Shown in pieces: positions 10,961 to 18,959 of a DNA stretch of 64,000 bases. A program made the position numbers and the translations under genes. Under the pieces are notes generated by a model that saw nothing but the letters and a program-made list of their open reading frames with translations, searched no databases and was not told the DNA's origin. Source of the stretch: Escherichia sp. E1V33 (lineage in GTDB: Bacteria > Pseudomonadota > Gammaproteobacteria > Enterobacterales > Enterobacteriaceae); contig NZ_RHJI01000019.1 of assembly GCF_004211955.1 (NCBI RefSeq), positions 1 to 64,000 on the forward strand. The letters are read 5' to 3'. Position 1 is the stretch's first letter, and each line of letters begins with the position of its first letter.

Positions 10961-11506
10961 TTAAATTGTCCCGCAAACCTTTTCAATCAATTCCGCCGGG
11001 AATTGCATCGACTGCATGATGTGTTCAATCATGCTGCATTTACGGCCAGTGTTAGTGTTGGTGATCACCCAATACGGCGTGCCTGGCACATGCTTCGGCT
11101 TGGTCTGATTACCATTTTTCAGCAGCGTCTGTTCATCTGCTGCAAAGTAAACGCGCGTGCGGCCGTGCAACGATTCCGTTGCCTCGGCAAACGCCTGGGC
11201 GTCAAGAGAATATAGTGTAGACAACAGCAGCATAAAGCGATTGACCGCTCGCTTTTGCTCTGCGTATTCATCGGAAAGCAGAAGTTCACGCATCGCGCGT
11301 ACTTTGTCTTTCACCGTTTTGATCGGCTTCGCTTCGACGATAGCAGGCGACGCAATGCGAACCTCTTTCGTCACCGGAGCAGCAGGCTGTGATGCGGCGG
11401 AAAATTTCAACATACGCCGTAAAATGTCGGATGCGCTCTCGCCGATATGCTTAGTGTGGCTGGCAATATAGCTGTAGAGTTCATCATCAACTTCAATCGT
11501 TTTCAT
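10961..11506 (-). CDS. seqA: SeqA, negative modulator of replication initiation
   Basis: This 181-residue protein matches E. coli SeqA. An N-terminal oligomerisation region (about residues 1-35, [18 protein letters not shown]) is joined by a linker to the C-terminal domain (about 70-181), which binds hemimethylated GATC sites. It sequesters newly replicated oriC and organises DNA behind forks. The start at 11506 gives the standard N-terminus; the frame stays open 78 bp further without a better RBS. It is divergent from ybfF and heads the seqA-pgm operon. Confidence 0.98.
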
Positions 11507-11690
11507 CTTAATCCAGTGCGGTGTCTTAGCTGAATACAAGTCGCCAGGAGTATATGAATAAATCCCGGCAGCGGATAGCGTCAAGCCTGGCTTGCAGAAA
11601 AAATCGGATTAAACCTTATTTGTTGCAGCCCTGTGGCACAATGGTCAACATAATACCCTAACCCAACTACACGAAAAAAAGAACTTTGCC

Positions 11691-12455
11691 ATGAAATTGA
11701 ACATCCGCGCGCAATCTGCACAAAATCAGCATAATAATTCTCCCATCGTCCTCGTCCACGGGTTGTTTGGTAGCCTTGACAACCTCGGCGTGCTGGCGCG
11801 CGACCTGGTAAACGATCACAATATCATCCAGGTTGATATGCGTAACCACGGACTTTCGCCACGAGATCCACACATGAATTACCCGGCGATGGCCCAGGAT
11901 CTTGTTGATACTCTGGACGCGCAGCAGATCGATAAGGCGACATTTATTGGTCACTCCATGGGTGGTAAAGCTGTGATGGCACTGACCGCGTTGGCGCCCG
12001 ATCGCATCGAGAAACTGGTAGCTATCGATATCGCGCCGGTGGATTATCACGTACGCCGTCATGATGAAATTTTCGCAGCTATCAACGCGGTCAGTGACGC
12101 CGACGCGCAAACGCGCCAACAGGCCGCAGCGGTGATGCGCCAATATATTAATGAAGAGGGCGTGATTCAATTCCTGCTGAAATCTTTTGTTGACGGTGAG
12201 TGGCGTTTTAACGTGCCAGTATTATGGGATCAGTATCCACATATTGTTGGCTGGGAGAAAATTCCGGCATGGAACCGCCCTGCTCTGTTTATTCCTGGTG
12301 GCAATTCCCCGTATGTTACTGAACAGTATCGTGATGATTTGCTGGCGCAATTCCCACAAGCACGGGCGCATGTGATTGCAGGCGCGGGGCATTGGATACA
12401 CGCAGAAAAACCGGATGCTGTGCTGCGGGCTATCCGTCGCTATCTTAATGATTAA
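11691..12455 (+). CDS. ybfF: YbfF, alpha/beta-hydrolase esterase
   Basis: This 254-residue cytoplasmic alpha/beta hydrolase has an oxyanion-region HGLFGS near residue 23, nucleophile elbow GHSMGG with Ser89, and a C-terminal histidine in GAGHWIHAE. E. coli YbfF has been described as an esterase active on acyl-CoA and p-nitrophenyl esters; its physiological substrate is not settled. It is transcribed divergently from seqA. A LexA-type site for the next gene, ybfE, lies 6 bp past its stop. Confidence 0.93.
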   Translation: MKLNIRAQSAQNQHNNSPIVLVHGLFGSLDNLGVLARDLVNDHNIIQVDMRNHGLSPRDPHMNYPAMAQDLVDTLDAQQIDKATFIGHSMGGKAVMALTALAPDRIEKLVAIDIAPVDYHVRRHDEIFAAINAVSDADAQTRQQAAAVMRQYINEEGVIQFLLKSFVDGEWRFNVPVLWDQYPHIVGWEKIPAWNRPALFIPGGNSPYVTEQYRDDLLAQFPQARAHVIAGAGHWIHAEKPDAVLRAIRRYLND

Positions 12456-12460
12456 CGCAA

Positions 12461-12476
12461 CTGATTAAAAACCCAG
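12461..12476 (+). promoter_or_regulatory. LexA box upstream of ybfE
   Basis: The sequence CTGATTAAAAACCCAG fits CTG-N10-CAG. It matches the site reported for LexA control of ybfE as I remember it. It sits between ybfF and ybfE. Confidence 0.75.
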
Positions 12477-12594
12477 CGTCCGCGCGGCATTCCGCGCGTG
12501 GGCGTTGGCGAGATTCCTCACGCTGTTGTATTATGGCGGGCTATCCATCCGGGCAGGCGCCTGGCTGATTGTTTCCCCCGAAGTCACCAAGATC

Positions 12595-12888
12595 ATGGCC
12601 AAAGAACAAACGGACCGTACGACATTAGATCTGTTCGCGCACGAGCGTCGACCGGGACGACCGAAAACCAATCCGCTTTCGCGCGATGAACAGCTGCGTA
12701 TTAATAAACGCAACCAGCTAAAACGCGACAAAGTACGTGGCCTTAAGCGTGTCGAACTGAAGCTGAACGCGGAAGCTGTCGAGGCGCTGAATGAGCTGGC
12801 GGAGTCGCGCAATATGAGCCGTAGCGAACTGATCGAAGAGATATTGATGCAGCAACTGGCGGCGCTGCGTAATCAGGGCATCGTTTAA
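12595..12888 (+). CDS. ybfE: YbfE, LexA-regulated small protein
   Basis: This 97-residue basic protein has a C-terminal segment (about residues 50-80, [20 protein letters not shown] then [10 protein letters not shown]) typical of ribbon-helix-helix DNA-binding folds. I took ATG 12595 (MAKEQTDR). An upstream ATG at 12505 in the same frame adds 30 residues and cannot be excluded, though the K-12 protein is normally given as 97. The LexA box at 12461 implies SOS induction. Function is unknown; fldA follows 139 bp downstream. Confidence 0.88.
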   Translation: MAKEQTDRTTLDLFAHERRPGRPKTNPLSRDEQLRINKRNQLKRDKVRGLKRVELKLNAEAVEALNELAESRNMSRSELIEEILMQQLAALRNQGIV

Positions 12889-13027
12889 ATATCCACTTTC
12901 GTGTAGCACAGTGTGCAGTCCTGCTCGTTTGCTGATTCCGCAAGACTGCCTGTTCTGCTATGATTGCCTTTATCCGTGGGCAATTTGCCACCCCCATTTC
13001 AATAAGTTTCAAGAGGTTATTTCACTC

Positions 13028-13558
13028 ATGGCTATCACTGGCATCTTTTTCGGCAGCGACACCGGTAATACCGAAAATATCGCAAAAATGATTCAAAAAC
13101 AGCTTGGTAAAGACGTTGCCGATGTCCATGACATTGCAAAAAGCAGCAAAGAAGATCTGGAAGCTTATGACATTCTTCTGCTGGGCATCCCAACCTGGTA
13201 CTATGGCGAAGCACAGTGTGACTGGGACGACTTCTTCCCAACTCTCGAAGAGATTGATTTCAATGGTAAACTGGTTGCGCTGTTTGGCTGTGGCGACCAG
13301 GAAGATTACGCAGAATACTTCTGCGACGCCTTAGGCACCATTCGTGACATCATTGAACCGCGCGGCGCGACCATCGTCGGTCACTGGCCAACTGCGGGCT
13401 ACCATTTCGAAGCATCAAAAGGTCTGGCGGATGATGACCACTTTGTCGGCCTGGCTATCGACGAAGACCGTCAGCCAGAACTGACCGCCGAACGTGTAGA
13501 AAAATGGGTAAAACAAATTTCTGAAGAACTGCATCTCGACGAAATTATCAATGCCTGA
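13028..13558 (+). CDS. fldA: Flavodoxin 1
   Basis: This 176-residue FMN protein has the phosphate-binding loop SDTGNTE (about residues 10-16), a W-containing loop (PTWYYGEA) and a Tyr loop ([14 protein letters not shown]) that sandwich the flavin. It donates electrons to methionine synthase, BioB, IspG/IspH, pyruvate formate-lyase activase and others. The start at 13028 follows AAGAGG; longer frame from 12911 lacks support. It lies upstream of fur, the usual E. coli order, and readthrough from fldA into fur is known in E. coli. Confidence 0.98.
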   Translation: MAITGIFFGSDTGNTENIAKMIQKQLGKDVADVHDIAKSSKEDLEAYDILLLGIPTWYYGEAQCDWDDFFPTLEEIDFNGKLVALFGCGDQEDYAEYFCDALGTIRDIIEPRGATIVGHWPTAGYHFEASKGLADDDHFVGLAIDEDRQPELTAERVEKWVKQISEELHLDEIINA

Positions 13559-13565
13559 TGTACTG

Positions 13566-13589
13566 CGGCGTAGACTCATGTCTACGCCG
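13566..13589 (+). terminator. Hairpin after fldA (weak terminator)
   Basis: A perfect 10-bp stem, CGGCGTAGAC / GTCTACGCCG, with a 4-base loop lies just after the fldA stop. The tail (TATTAATAG) is poor in T, so partial readthrough to fur is plausible. Confidence 0.6.
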
Positions 13590-13763
13590 TATTAATAGAT
13601 AATGCCAATCAAAATAATTGCTACAAATTTGTAACTTTTGCCGGTGTGCCTGTACAATGTCCCGGTATTCAAGTGGCCTTGCCAACGTAAATGTAAGCTA
13701 TGCCACGTTTTTATTAACAATATTTGCCAGGGACTTGTGGTTTTCATTTAGGCGTGGCAAATC

Positions 13764-13782
13764 TATAATGATACGCATTATC
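13764..13782 (+). promoter_or_regulatory. Fur box of the fur promoter
   Basis: TATAATGATACGCATTATC matches the 19-bp Fur consensus at 16 positions. It overlaps the uof start codon (13768) and lies about 65-83 bp upstream of fur, as in E. coli autoregulation. Confidence 0.85.
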
Positions 13783-13854
13783 TCAAGAGCAAATTCTGTC
13801 ACTTCTTTTAATGAAGTGAACCGCTTAGTAACAGGACAGATTCCGCATGACTGA
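13768..13854 (+). CDS. uof: Uof, 28-residue leader peptide coupled to fur
   Basis: A 28-codon frame (MIRIISRANSVTSF then NEVNRLVTGQIPHD) ends 8 bp inside fur, in a different frame. It matches the E. coli uof peptide; I recall Ser where this copy has Phe14. Translation of uof is coupled to fur, and the small RNA RyhB represses fur indirectly by blocking uof. The Fur box overlaps its start. The peptide itself has no known enzymatic role. Confidence 0.85.
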   Translation: MIRIISRANSVTSFNEVNRLVTGQIPHD

Positions 13855-14293
13855 TAACAATACCGCCCTAAAGAAAGCTGGCCTGAAAGTAACGCTTCCA
13901 CGTTTAAAAATCCTGGAAGTTCTTCAGGAGCCGGACAACCATCACGTCAGTGCGGAAGATTTATACAAACGTCTGATCGATATGGGTGAAGAAATTGGTC
14001 TGGCTACGGTATATCGCGTACTGAACCAGTTTGACGACGCCGGTATCGTCACCCGCCACAATTTTGAAGGCGGTAAATCCGTATTTGAACTGACCCAACA
14101 ACATCACCACGATCACCTGATCTGCCTCGACTGCGGAAAGGTTATCGAATTTAGTGATGAATCTATCGAAGCGCGTCAGCGTGAAATCGCCGCGAAGCAT
14201 GGCATTCGCCTGACTAACCATAGTCTCTATCTTTATGGTCACTGCGCCGAAGGCGACTGCCGCGAAGATGAGCGCGCACACGAAGGCAAATAA
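13847..14293 (+). CDS. fur: Fur, ferric uptake regulator
   Basis: This 148-residue metal-dependent repressor has an N-terminal winged helix (about residues 1-82) and a C-terminal dimerisation domain. Metal ligands include the HHHDH cluster (about 87-91), Cys93 and Cys96 in CLDCGKV, and Cys133/Cys138 in HCAEGDC. With Fe2+ it represses iron acquisition genes and RyhB. Its start overlaps the end of uof. Downstream lies an unusual tandem duplication of a terminator and a BIME. Confidence 0.99.
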   Translation: MTDNNTALKKAGLKVTLPRLKILEVLQEPDNHHVSAEDLYKRLIDMGEEIGLATVYRVLNQFDDAGIVTRHNFEGGKSVFELTQQHHHDHLICLDCGKVIEFSDESIEARQREIAAKHGIRLTNHSLYLYGHCAEGDCREDERAHEGK

Positions 14294-14312
14294 GTCAGCC
14301 TGAATGAGAAAA

Positions 14313-14338
14313 AGCCAACCTGCGGGTTGGCTTTATAT
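14313..14338 (+). terminator. First copy of the fur terminator hairpin
   Basis: AGCCAACC TGCG GGTTGGCT is a perfect 8-bp stem-loop 19 bp after the fur stop. It is followed by TTATATTATT rather than an uninterrupted T-run, so it may terminate less well than the last copy. Confidence 0.65.
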
Positions 14339-14679
14339 TATTGGCATAGTGCGATTTGTTCGTGCCGGATGCGGCGTGAACGCCTTATCCAGCCTACAAA
14401 TCATCTCAAATTCAATATATTGCTTAAAAAGGTAGGCCTGATAAGCGCAGCGCATCAGGCAAATTGGCGTTTGCCATAAGTCTCAAGCCAACCTGCGGGT
14501 TGGCTTTATATTATTGGCATAGTGCAATTTGCTCGTGCCGGATGCGGCGTGAACGCCTTATCCGGCCTACAAATCACTCAAATTCAATATATTGCATAAA
14601 AAGGTAGGCCTGATAAGCGCAGCGCATCAGGCAAATTGGCGTTTGCCATAAGTCTCAAGCCAACCTGCGGGTTGGCTTT
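14313..14679. repeat. Tandem duplication: hairpin + BIME, about 173-bp unit
   Basis: The hairpin AGCCAACCTGCGGGTTGGCT starts at 14313, 14486 and 14658, giving periods of 173 and 172 bp. Between hairpins, two near-identical BIME copies occupy about 14363-14462 and 14536-14633. The copies differ at a few bases, such as ATCATCTCAAATT versus ATCACTCAAATT, which accounts for the 1-bp shift. Only the third hairpin (14658) has a strong T-run. Confidence 0.9.
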
Positions 14680-14684
14680 TTTAC
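14658..14684 (+). terminator. Third (strong) copy of the fur hairpin
   Basis: The same stem-loop as at 14313 is here followed by TTTTTT, a standard intrinsic terminator. This is probably the ancestral fur terminator, with the upstream copies arising by duplication. Confidence 0.75.
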
Positions 14685-14698
14685 ACAAGGGAAATAAG

Positions 14699-14730
14699 AA
14701 AAGCGAGAGTTACAGCCCTCGCTTTTTTAT
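14699..14730. terminator. Terminator between fur and chiQ
   Basis: The stem AAGCGAG / CTCGCTT is flanked by A-rich and T-rich sequence. It lies 3 bp past the chiQ stop on the minus strand and can stop rightward transcripts too. Confidence 0.75.
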
Positions 14731-14732
14731 CT

Positions 14733-15065
14733 TTACTGCGTTGCGTTATTACTGCGAATTTCCTGCCAAACCTTATCACAATCGGCTTTCACCGCCTGGT
14801 CATTGCCGGTTTGCGTTGCCTGAATGCACTGCTGATAATCCAGCACACGGACACTTTCCTGCTCGGCAAATTGCTGATGTTGTTTCTCTTTCTTCAGCAC
14901 GTTTAACACGCTCTGACAGGCTTCAATTTTTTCTGGCGAGCCTTGCGCGGTGTTGATACAGGCGCTGTATGCCTCTTTCAGGCGGCTGTCTTCCTGTGGC
15001 GCGGTTGATTGCGCACAAGCCACCAAACCCGATGCCATCATGGCGATGAGAATCAGTTTTTTCAT
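14733..15065 (-). CDS. chiQ: ChiQ (YbfN), chitosugar-induced lipoprotein
   Basis: This 110-residue protein has a lipoprotein signal: MKK, a hydrophobic stretch, then the lipobox LVAC with the lipidated cysteine at about residue 17. The mature part is Cys-containing, Gln/Glu-rich and helical. It is encoded 49 bp after chiP on the same strand, matching the E. coli chiPQ operon, whose expression depends on NagC derepression and escape from the sRNA ChiX. The molecular role is not known. The frame extends 18 bp further upstream, but ATG 15065 fits the signal peptide. Confidence 0.9.
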   Translation of the reverse strand: MKKLILIAMMASGLVACAQSTAPQEDSRLKEAYSACINTAQGSPEKIEACQSVLNVLKKEKQHQQFAEQESVRVLDYQQCIQATQTGNDQAVKADCDKVWQEIRSNNATQ

Positions 15066-15114
15066 AGCGAATTCCTCAAACATGCGGCAGGCAAAAAACC
15101 TGCCGCGTCGGGCA

Positions 15115-16521
15115 TCAGAAAATGGTGAACGGAGCGATAACCATAAATTTCACGTCACGCTCATCCTGGAAGATGTTGCCGTAACCGCCGCCCCAGCTTG
15201 GGATGTCGGAGTGGTTGTCGTATTCGGTGAAGTGCAGTTTGAACATCGTGCCCTTGGCACGACCGTCCTGAATGGTGTAGACCGCATCCAGGCTGTATGC
15301 AGACTCTTCAATAGTCCGGTTCTTGTCGTAGTACGCATCCGGGCTGCTCTGCCAGGTAGCCGGTTTCGCATCCCACGCATAAACATAAGAAGCGCCGATG
15401 GCGAATCCTGGAAGATTCCAGTTTTTCAGGTCATACATCGCACCAAAGAAGACCGCTTTTTCGCCGTTGGCGTTAAAGTCAGAGCGGTTATCCCACCAGA
15501 TATCCAGGCGACCGTTCGAGGAAGCGTAGGTTGGGGTCATACGTTGCAGGAAGTACCCCTGCTGCCCATCGGCTTTTACCCAGGTGCCTTCCAGGCGCAA
15601 GTCCACCACGTCAGCCGCCCGGTAACCAAAGGTCAACGCCTGCAGCCAGGCGGTGCCGTCGTAAAGATCGTTGACGCTGCGATCGTCAACTTTATCGCGC
15701 GTACCGTAGAACTGATAGCTGGTGGTTAGCGGGCTACCGGCGATATCAAATTTGTAACTGGCTTTGGCAAAATATTGATCGATATAACCTTCCGCCTGAC
15801 CAAACGCCGCTTCCAGTACGAAGTTATTTTTGAAGTCGTATTTCGCACCGATGGAGTGCAGATAATCAACTTTGGTAGTTTTATCGTTCTGATAAAACTC
15901 ATCCATTTCCAGATGCCACGGCGCTTTGTATTCGTTGGTCCACATGTAGGAGAAACTCAACGCACCTGCATCGCCGTAATCAAAATTCGCCCCGGCTTCC
16001 GCACCCTGATAAGTACCCGGCATAAAGCTCCAGTGCGGCGCTAACAGCGTTTGACCAGTTGGCTGAATGTAACCTGCCCTCGCCCACACCGGACCGTATT
16101 TAAATTTGGCCGCGGCTTTATACAGGCTTATACCACTTTTATCGCCGGACCAGTCTTCGTCATAGGCTTTATTACTTTTTGAAAACGCGATTTCGTTCGG
16201 GTGAGAGCTGTCGCCGTTTTCCGCCATTTCAATCGCCGTAAACGCGGCAATATCAAGGCCGAACATATCAGCAGCATAACCGGACTGAAAATCGAGGTTG
16301 GCGTTCCAGGTGGAGTGAGAAAGGTTGGTTTTGTATTTGTCGCCGTCGGTAACATCTTTACGGTCACGTTCACGCTGCCAGTAATAGATACCGCCGGTTA
16401 AGGTTGAATCGTCGATGAATCCTTCGGCGCGAGCCTCCGGCATTGCCACCAGGCCCGACATTGCTGTAACACCGGCGATAGCCAGCGCCAGCGTACTACG
16501 TTTGCCACTAAACGTACGCAT
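15115..16521 (-). CDS. chiP: ChiP (YbfM), chitoporin, OprD-family outer-membrane channel
   Basis: This 468-residue protein has a signal peptide (residues 1-32, cleavage after MPEARA) and a beta-barrel pattern of alternating aromatic residues ending in a C-terminal Phe (VIAPFTIF), the usual outer-membrane sorting signal. E. coli ChiP takes up chitosugars (chitobiose, chitotriose) across the outer membrane. The leader just upstream contains a sequence complementary to the ChiX sRNA seed, which represses translation until chitosugars induce the chb trap. chiQ follows on the same strand. Confidence 0.95.
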   Translation of the reverse strand: MRTFSGKRSTLALAIAGVTAMSGLVAMPEARAEGFIDDSTLTGGIYYWQRERDRKDVTDGDKYKTNLSHSTWNANLDFQSGYAADMFGLDIAAFTAIEMAENGDSSHPNEIAFSKSNKAYDEDWSGDKSGISLYKAAAKFKYGPVWARAGYIQPTGQTLLAPHWSFMPGTYQGAEAGANFDYGDAGALSFSYMWTNEYKAPWHLEMDEFYQNDKTTKVDYLHSIGAKYDFKNNFVLEAAFGQAEGYIDQYFAKASYKFDIAGSPLTTSYQFYGTRDKVDDRSVNDLYDGTAWLQALTFGYRAADVVDLRLEGTWVKADGQQGYFLQRMTPTYASSNGRLDIWWDNRSDFNANGEKAVFFGAMYDLKNWNLPGFAIGASYVYAWDAKPATWQSSPDAYYDKNRTIEESAYSLDAVYTIQDGRAKGTMFKLHFTEYDNHSDIPSWGGGYGNIFQDERDVKFMVIAPFTIF

Positions 16522-16874
16522 GGGTTAATCCTCTTTGACGTATAAATTGCTGCACCAAGGGTGAACAGCGAAAAAAATAAAAATTAAAAAAGTAGCGTTG
16601 AGAAAAGTCTCGCTGACTACAGGAATAGACTATTTTTCGCGACGCGAATTATCAATCTCTTTCTGTAACCAGAATGTAATAACATGAGCAACCGCACATA
16701 TTTTGATGATTTTTGTTACAAGGTTTACGTGCGCACCAGGCGAGCGTGTAGATGAAAAAATATGTGGCTTTCCAGTAAGATGAAAGCGGTTACATTTTAA
16801 TTAATTATTATTTGTGTTTTTAAATTTGTTTTATGGATAAATTACGAGACGGAATTAATTCGCGATGATAAGCA
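16522..16874 (-). promoter_or_regulatory. chiP upstream region with NagC-type operator
   Basis: This 353-bp gene-free stretch leads chiP. It is AT-rich between about 16790 and 16860. Positions 16838-16858 (minus TTAATTCCGTCTCGTAATTTA) resemble the NagC operator beside nagE (TTAATTCGTTCCGCAAATTA), suggesting NagC repression. A second, weaker AT-rich candidate lies at about 16806-16827. I did not assign -35/-10 boxes. The distance from operator to chiP start is long, about 315 bp. Confidence 0.5.
16530..16540 (-). promoter_or_regulatory. ChiX sRNA pairing site in the chiP leader
   Basis: On the mRNA strand CGTCAAAGAGG lies about 10-20 bases before the chiP start, overlapping the RBS. Its complement CCTCTTTGACG matches the ChiX seed as I remember it. 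Confidence 0.75.
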
Positions 16875-16900
16875 GAAAAAACGCCGCTGAACGCGGCGCT
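16875..16900 (-). terminator. glnS terminator
   Basis: On the minus strand GCGCCGCG TTCA GCGGCG is followed by TTTTTTCT, downstream of glnS and a REP cluster. Confidence 0.75.
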
Positions 16901-16930
16901 TGGGATTGCTGACAAAGTGCGCTTTGTTTA

Positions 16931-17083
<153 letters not shown>

Positions 17084-17091
17084 ACTTAAAC

Positions 17092-18756
17092 TTACTCGCC
17101 AACTTTCGCCCAGGTATCACGCAGACCAACGGTGCGGTTAAATACCGGTTTTTCCGCTGTGGAATGGCGGCTGTCGAGGCAGAAGTAGCCTTCACGCTCA
17201 AACTGGAATGCTTTGCCTGCTACCGCGTCTTTCAGAGACGGTTCAGCAAAGCCCTGTTTGATGACCAGAGAATCCGGGTTAATCACCGACAGGAAATCAT
17301 CCGCAGCACCTGGGTTCGGCACGCTGAACAGACGATCGTACAGGCGGATTTCAACCGGCAGCGCATGTGCCGCACTTACCCAGTGAATAACGCCTTTTAC
17401 TTTACGACCATCGGCCGGATCTTTGCTTAAAGTGTCGGCGTCATAAGTACAGAAGATGGTGGTGATATTGCCTTCGGCATCTTTCTCCACCCGTTCCGCT
17501 TTAATCACGTAAGCATTACGCAGACGCACTTCTTTTCCCAGCACCAGACGCTTGTACTGCTTGTTAGCTTCTTCGCGGAAATCGGCGCGATCGATCCAAA
17601 TCTCACCGCTAAACGGCACCTGACGGCTGCCCATTTCCGGTTTGTTCGGATGGTTCGGCATGGTGACCATTTCGCCTTCGCCCTGATAGTTTTCGATAAC
17701 CAGTTTCACCGGATCGATAACTGCCATTGCGCGCGGTGCGTTTTCGTTGAGATCTTCACGAATGCAGGATTCCAGCGATGCCATCTCAATGGTGTTGTCC
17801 TGCTTGGTCACGCCGATGCGTTTGCAGAACTCACGAATAGAAGCCGCAGTGTAACCACGACGACGCAGACCGGAAATGGTCGGCATACGCGGGTCATCCC
17901 AGCCTTCAACGTGCTTGTCGGTCACCAGCAGGTTCAGCTTACGCTTGGACATCACGGTGTATTCCAGATTCAGGCGCGAGAATTCGTACTGGCGCGGATG
18001 AACAGGAATGGTGATGTTGTCCAGTACCCAGTCGTACAGACGACGGTTGTCCTGGAACTCCAGCGTGCACAGAGAGTGCGTAATGCCTTCCAGCGCATCG
18101 CTGATGCAGTGGGTGAAGTCGTACATCGGGTAGATGCACCACTTGTTGCCGGTCTGGTGGTGTTCAGCAAATTTAATGCGGTACAGCACCGGATCGCGCA
18201 TCACGATAAACGGTGAAGCCATGTCGATTTTCGCACGCAGGCAGGCTTTACCTTCTTCAAAACCGCCGGTACGCATTTTCTCGAACAGCGCCAGGTTCTC
18301 TTCAACGCTACGATCGCGGTACGGGCTGTTTTTACCAGGCTGCGTCAGGGTGCCGCGGTATTCGCGGATCTGTTCCGGCGTCAGTTCATCAACGTACGCC
18401 AGGCCTTTATTGATCAGTTCGATCGCATAGGCGTGGAGCTGATCAAAATAATCGGAGGAGTAACGGACGTTACCAGACCAGTGAAAACCTAACCACTCAA
18501 CGTCGTTTTTGATCGAATCGACATACTCGATATCTTCTTTTACCGGGTTAGTGTCGTCGAAACGCAGGTTGCACTGGCCTTTATAGTCCTGGGCGATCCC
18601 GAAGTTCAGGCAGATAGATTTCGCATGGCCAATATGCAGATAGCCATTCGGCTCCGGCGGGAAACGGGTGTGTACTGTGGTGTGCTTACCACTGGCCAGA
18701 TCTTCATCGATGATCTGACGGATAAAGTTAGTCGGGCGGGCTTCTGCCTCACTCAT
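17092..18756 (-). CDS. glnS: Glutaminyl-tRNA synthetase
   Basis: This 554-residue class I aminoacyl-tRNA synthetase charges tRNA-Gln. Signatures are HIGH at residues 41-44 ([15 protein letters not shown]) and the KMSKS-equivalent VMSKRKL in the middle of the protein. The C-terminal beta-barrel anticodon-binding domain is present in full length. Four tRNA-Gln genes recognised by this enzyme are encoded in the same window (27913-28423). It is transcribed alone, away from nagE, with a terminator at 16875. Confidence 0.98.
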   Translation of the reverse strand: MSEAEARPTNFIRQIIDEDLASGKHTTVHTRFPPEPNGYLHIGHAKSICLNFGIAQDYKGQCNLRFDDTNPVKEDIEYVDSIKNDVEWLGFHWSGNVRYSSDYFDQLHAYAIELINKGLAYVDELTPEQIREYRGTLTQPGKNSPYRDRSVEENLALFEKMRTGGFEEGKACLRAKIDMASPFIVMRDPVLYRIKFAEHHQTGNKWCIYPMYDFTHCISDALEGITHSLCTLEFQDNRRLYDWVLDNITIPVHPRQYEFSRLNLEYTVMSKRKLNLLVTDKHVEGWDDPRMPTISGLRRRGYTAASIREFCKRIGVTKQDNTIEMASLESCIREDLNENAPRAMAVIDPVKLVIENYQGEGEMVTMPNHPNKPEMGSRQVPFSGEIWIDRADFREEANKQYKRLVLGKEVRLRNAYVIKAERVEKDAEGNITTIFCTYDADTLSKDPADGRKVKGVIHWVSAAHALPVEIRLYDRLFSVPNPGAADDFLSVINPDSLVIKQGFAEPSLKDAVAGKAFQFEREGYFCLDSRHSTAEKPVFNRTVGLRDTWAKVGE

Positions 18757-18879
18757 CGTGGATTCCTCAAAGCGTAAACAACGTATAACGGCGTATGATC
18801 TTATAAGCGAGACAGACTGACAACTGTTAGTTAGAGAAAATCGAAAAATCTAACAAAGATTATGGGGATGATTGATGAA

Positions 18880-18911
18880 AAAAAAAGCGGCAGAGAAGAT
18901 CTCCACCGCTT
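18880..18911 (-). terminator. nagE terminator
   Basis: On the minus strand AAGCGGTGGAGATC is followed by its pairing arm TGCCGCTT and a long T-run, about 50 bp after the nagE stop. Confidence 0.85.
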
Positions 18912-18921
18912 GTCATTGTTG

Positions 18922-18945
18922 GATGCGACGCTTAAGCGTCGCATC
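18922..18945. repeat. Perfect palindrome, REP-like
   Basis: GATGCGACGC TTAA GCGTCGCATC is a perfect 10-bp stem with a 4-base loop, between the nagE stop and its terminator. The head resembles a REP. Confidence 0.7.
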
Positions 18946-18959
18946 AGGCATAAAGCAGA

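Noticed and set aside
9565-11019. 484-codon open frame on the + strand opposite pgm
   Set aside because: It is antisense to an intact, well-recognised gene. Its predicted protein has no recognisable domain and is rich in residues typical of codon-bias shadows.
14363-14633. CRISPR-like array after fur
   Set aside because: The repeats are BIME/REP units and terminator hairpins with about 173-bp spacing, not 28-32-bp repeats with unique spacers, and no cas genes are near.
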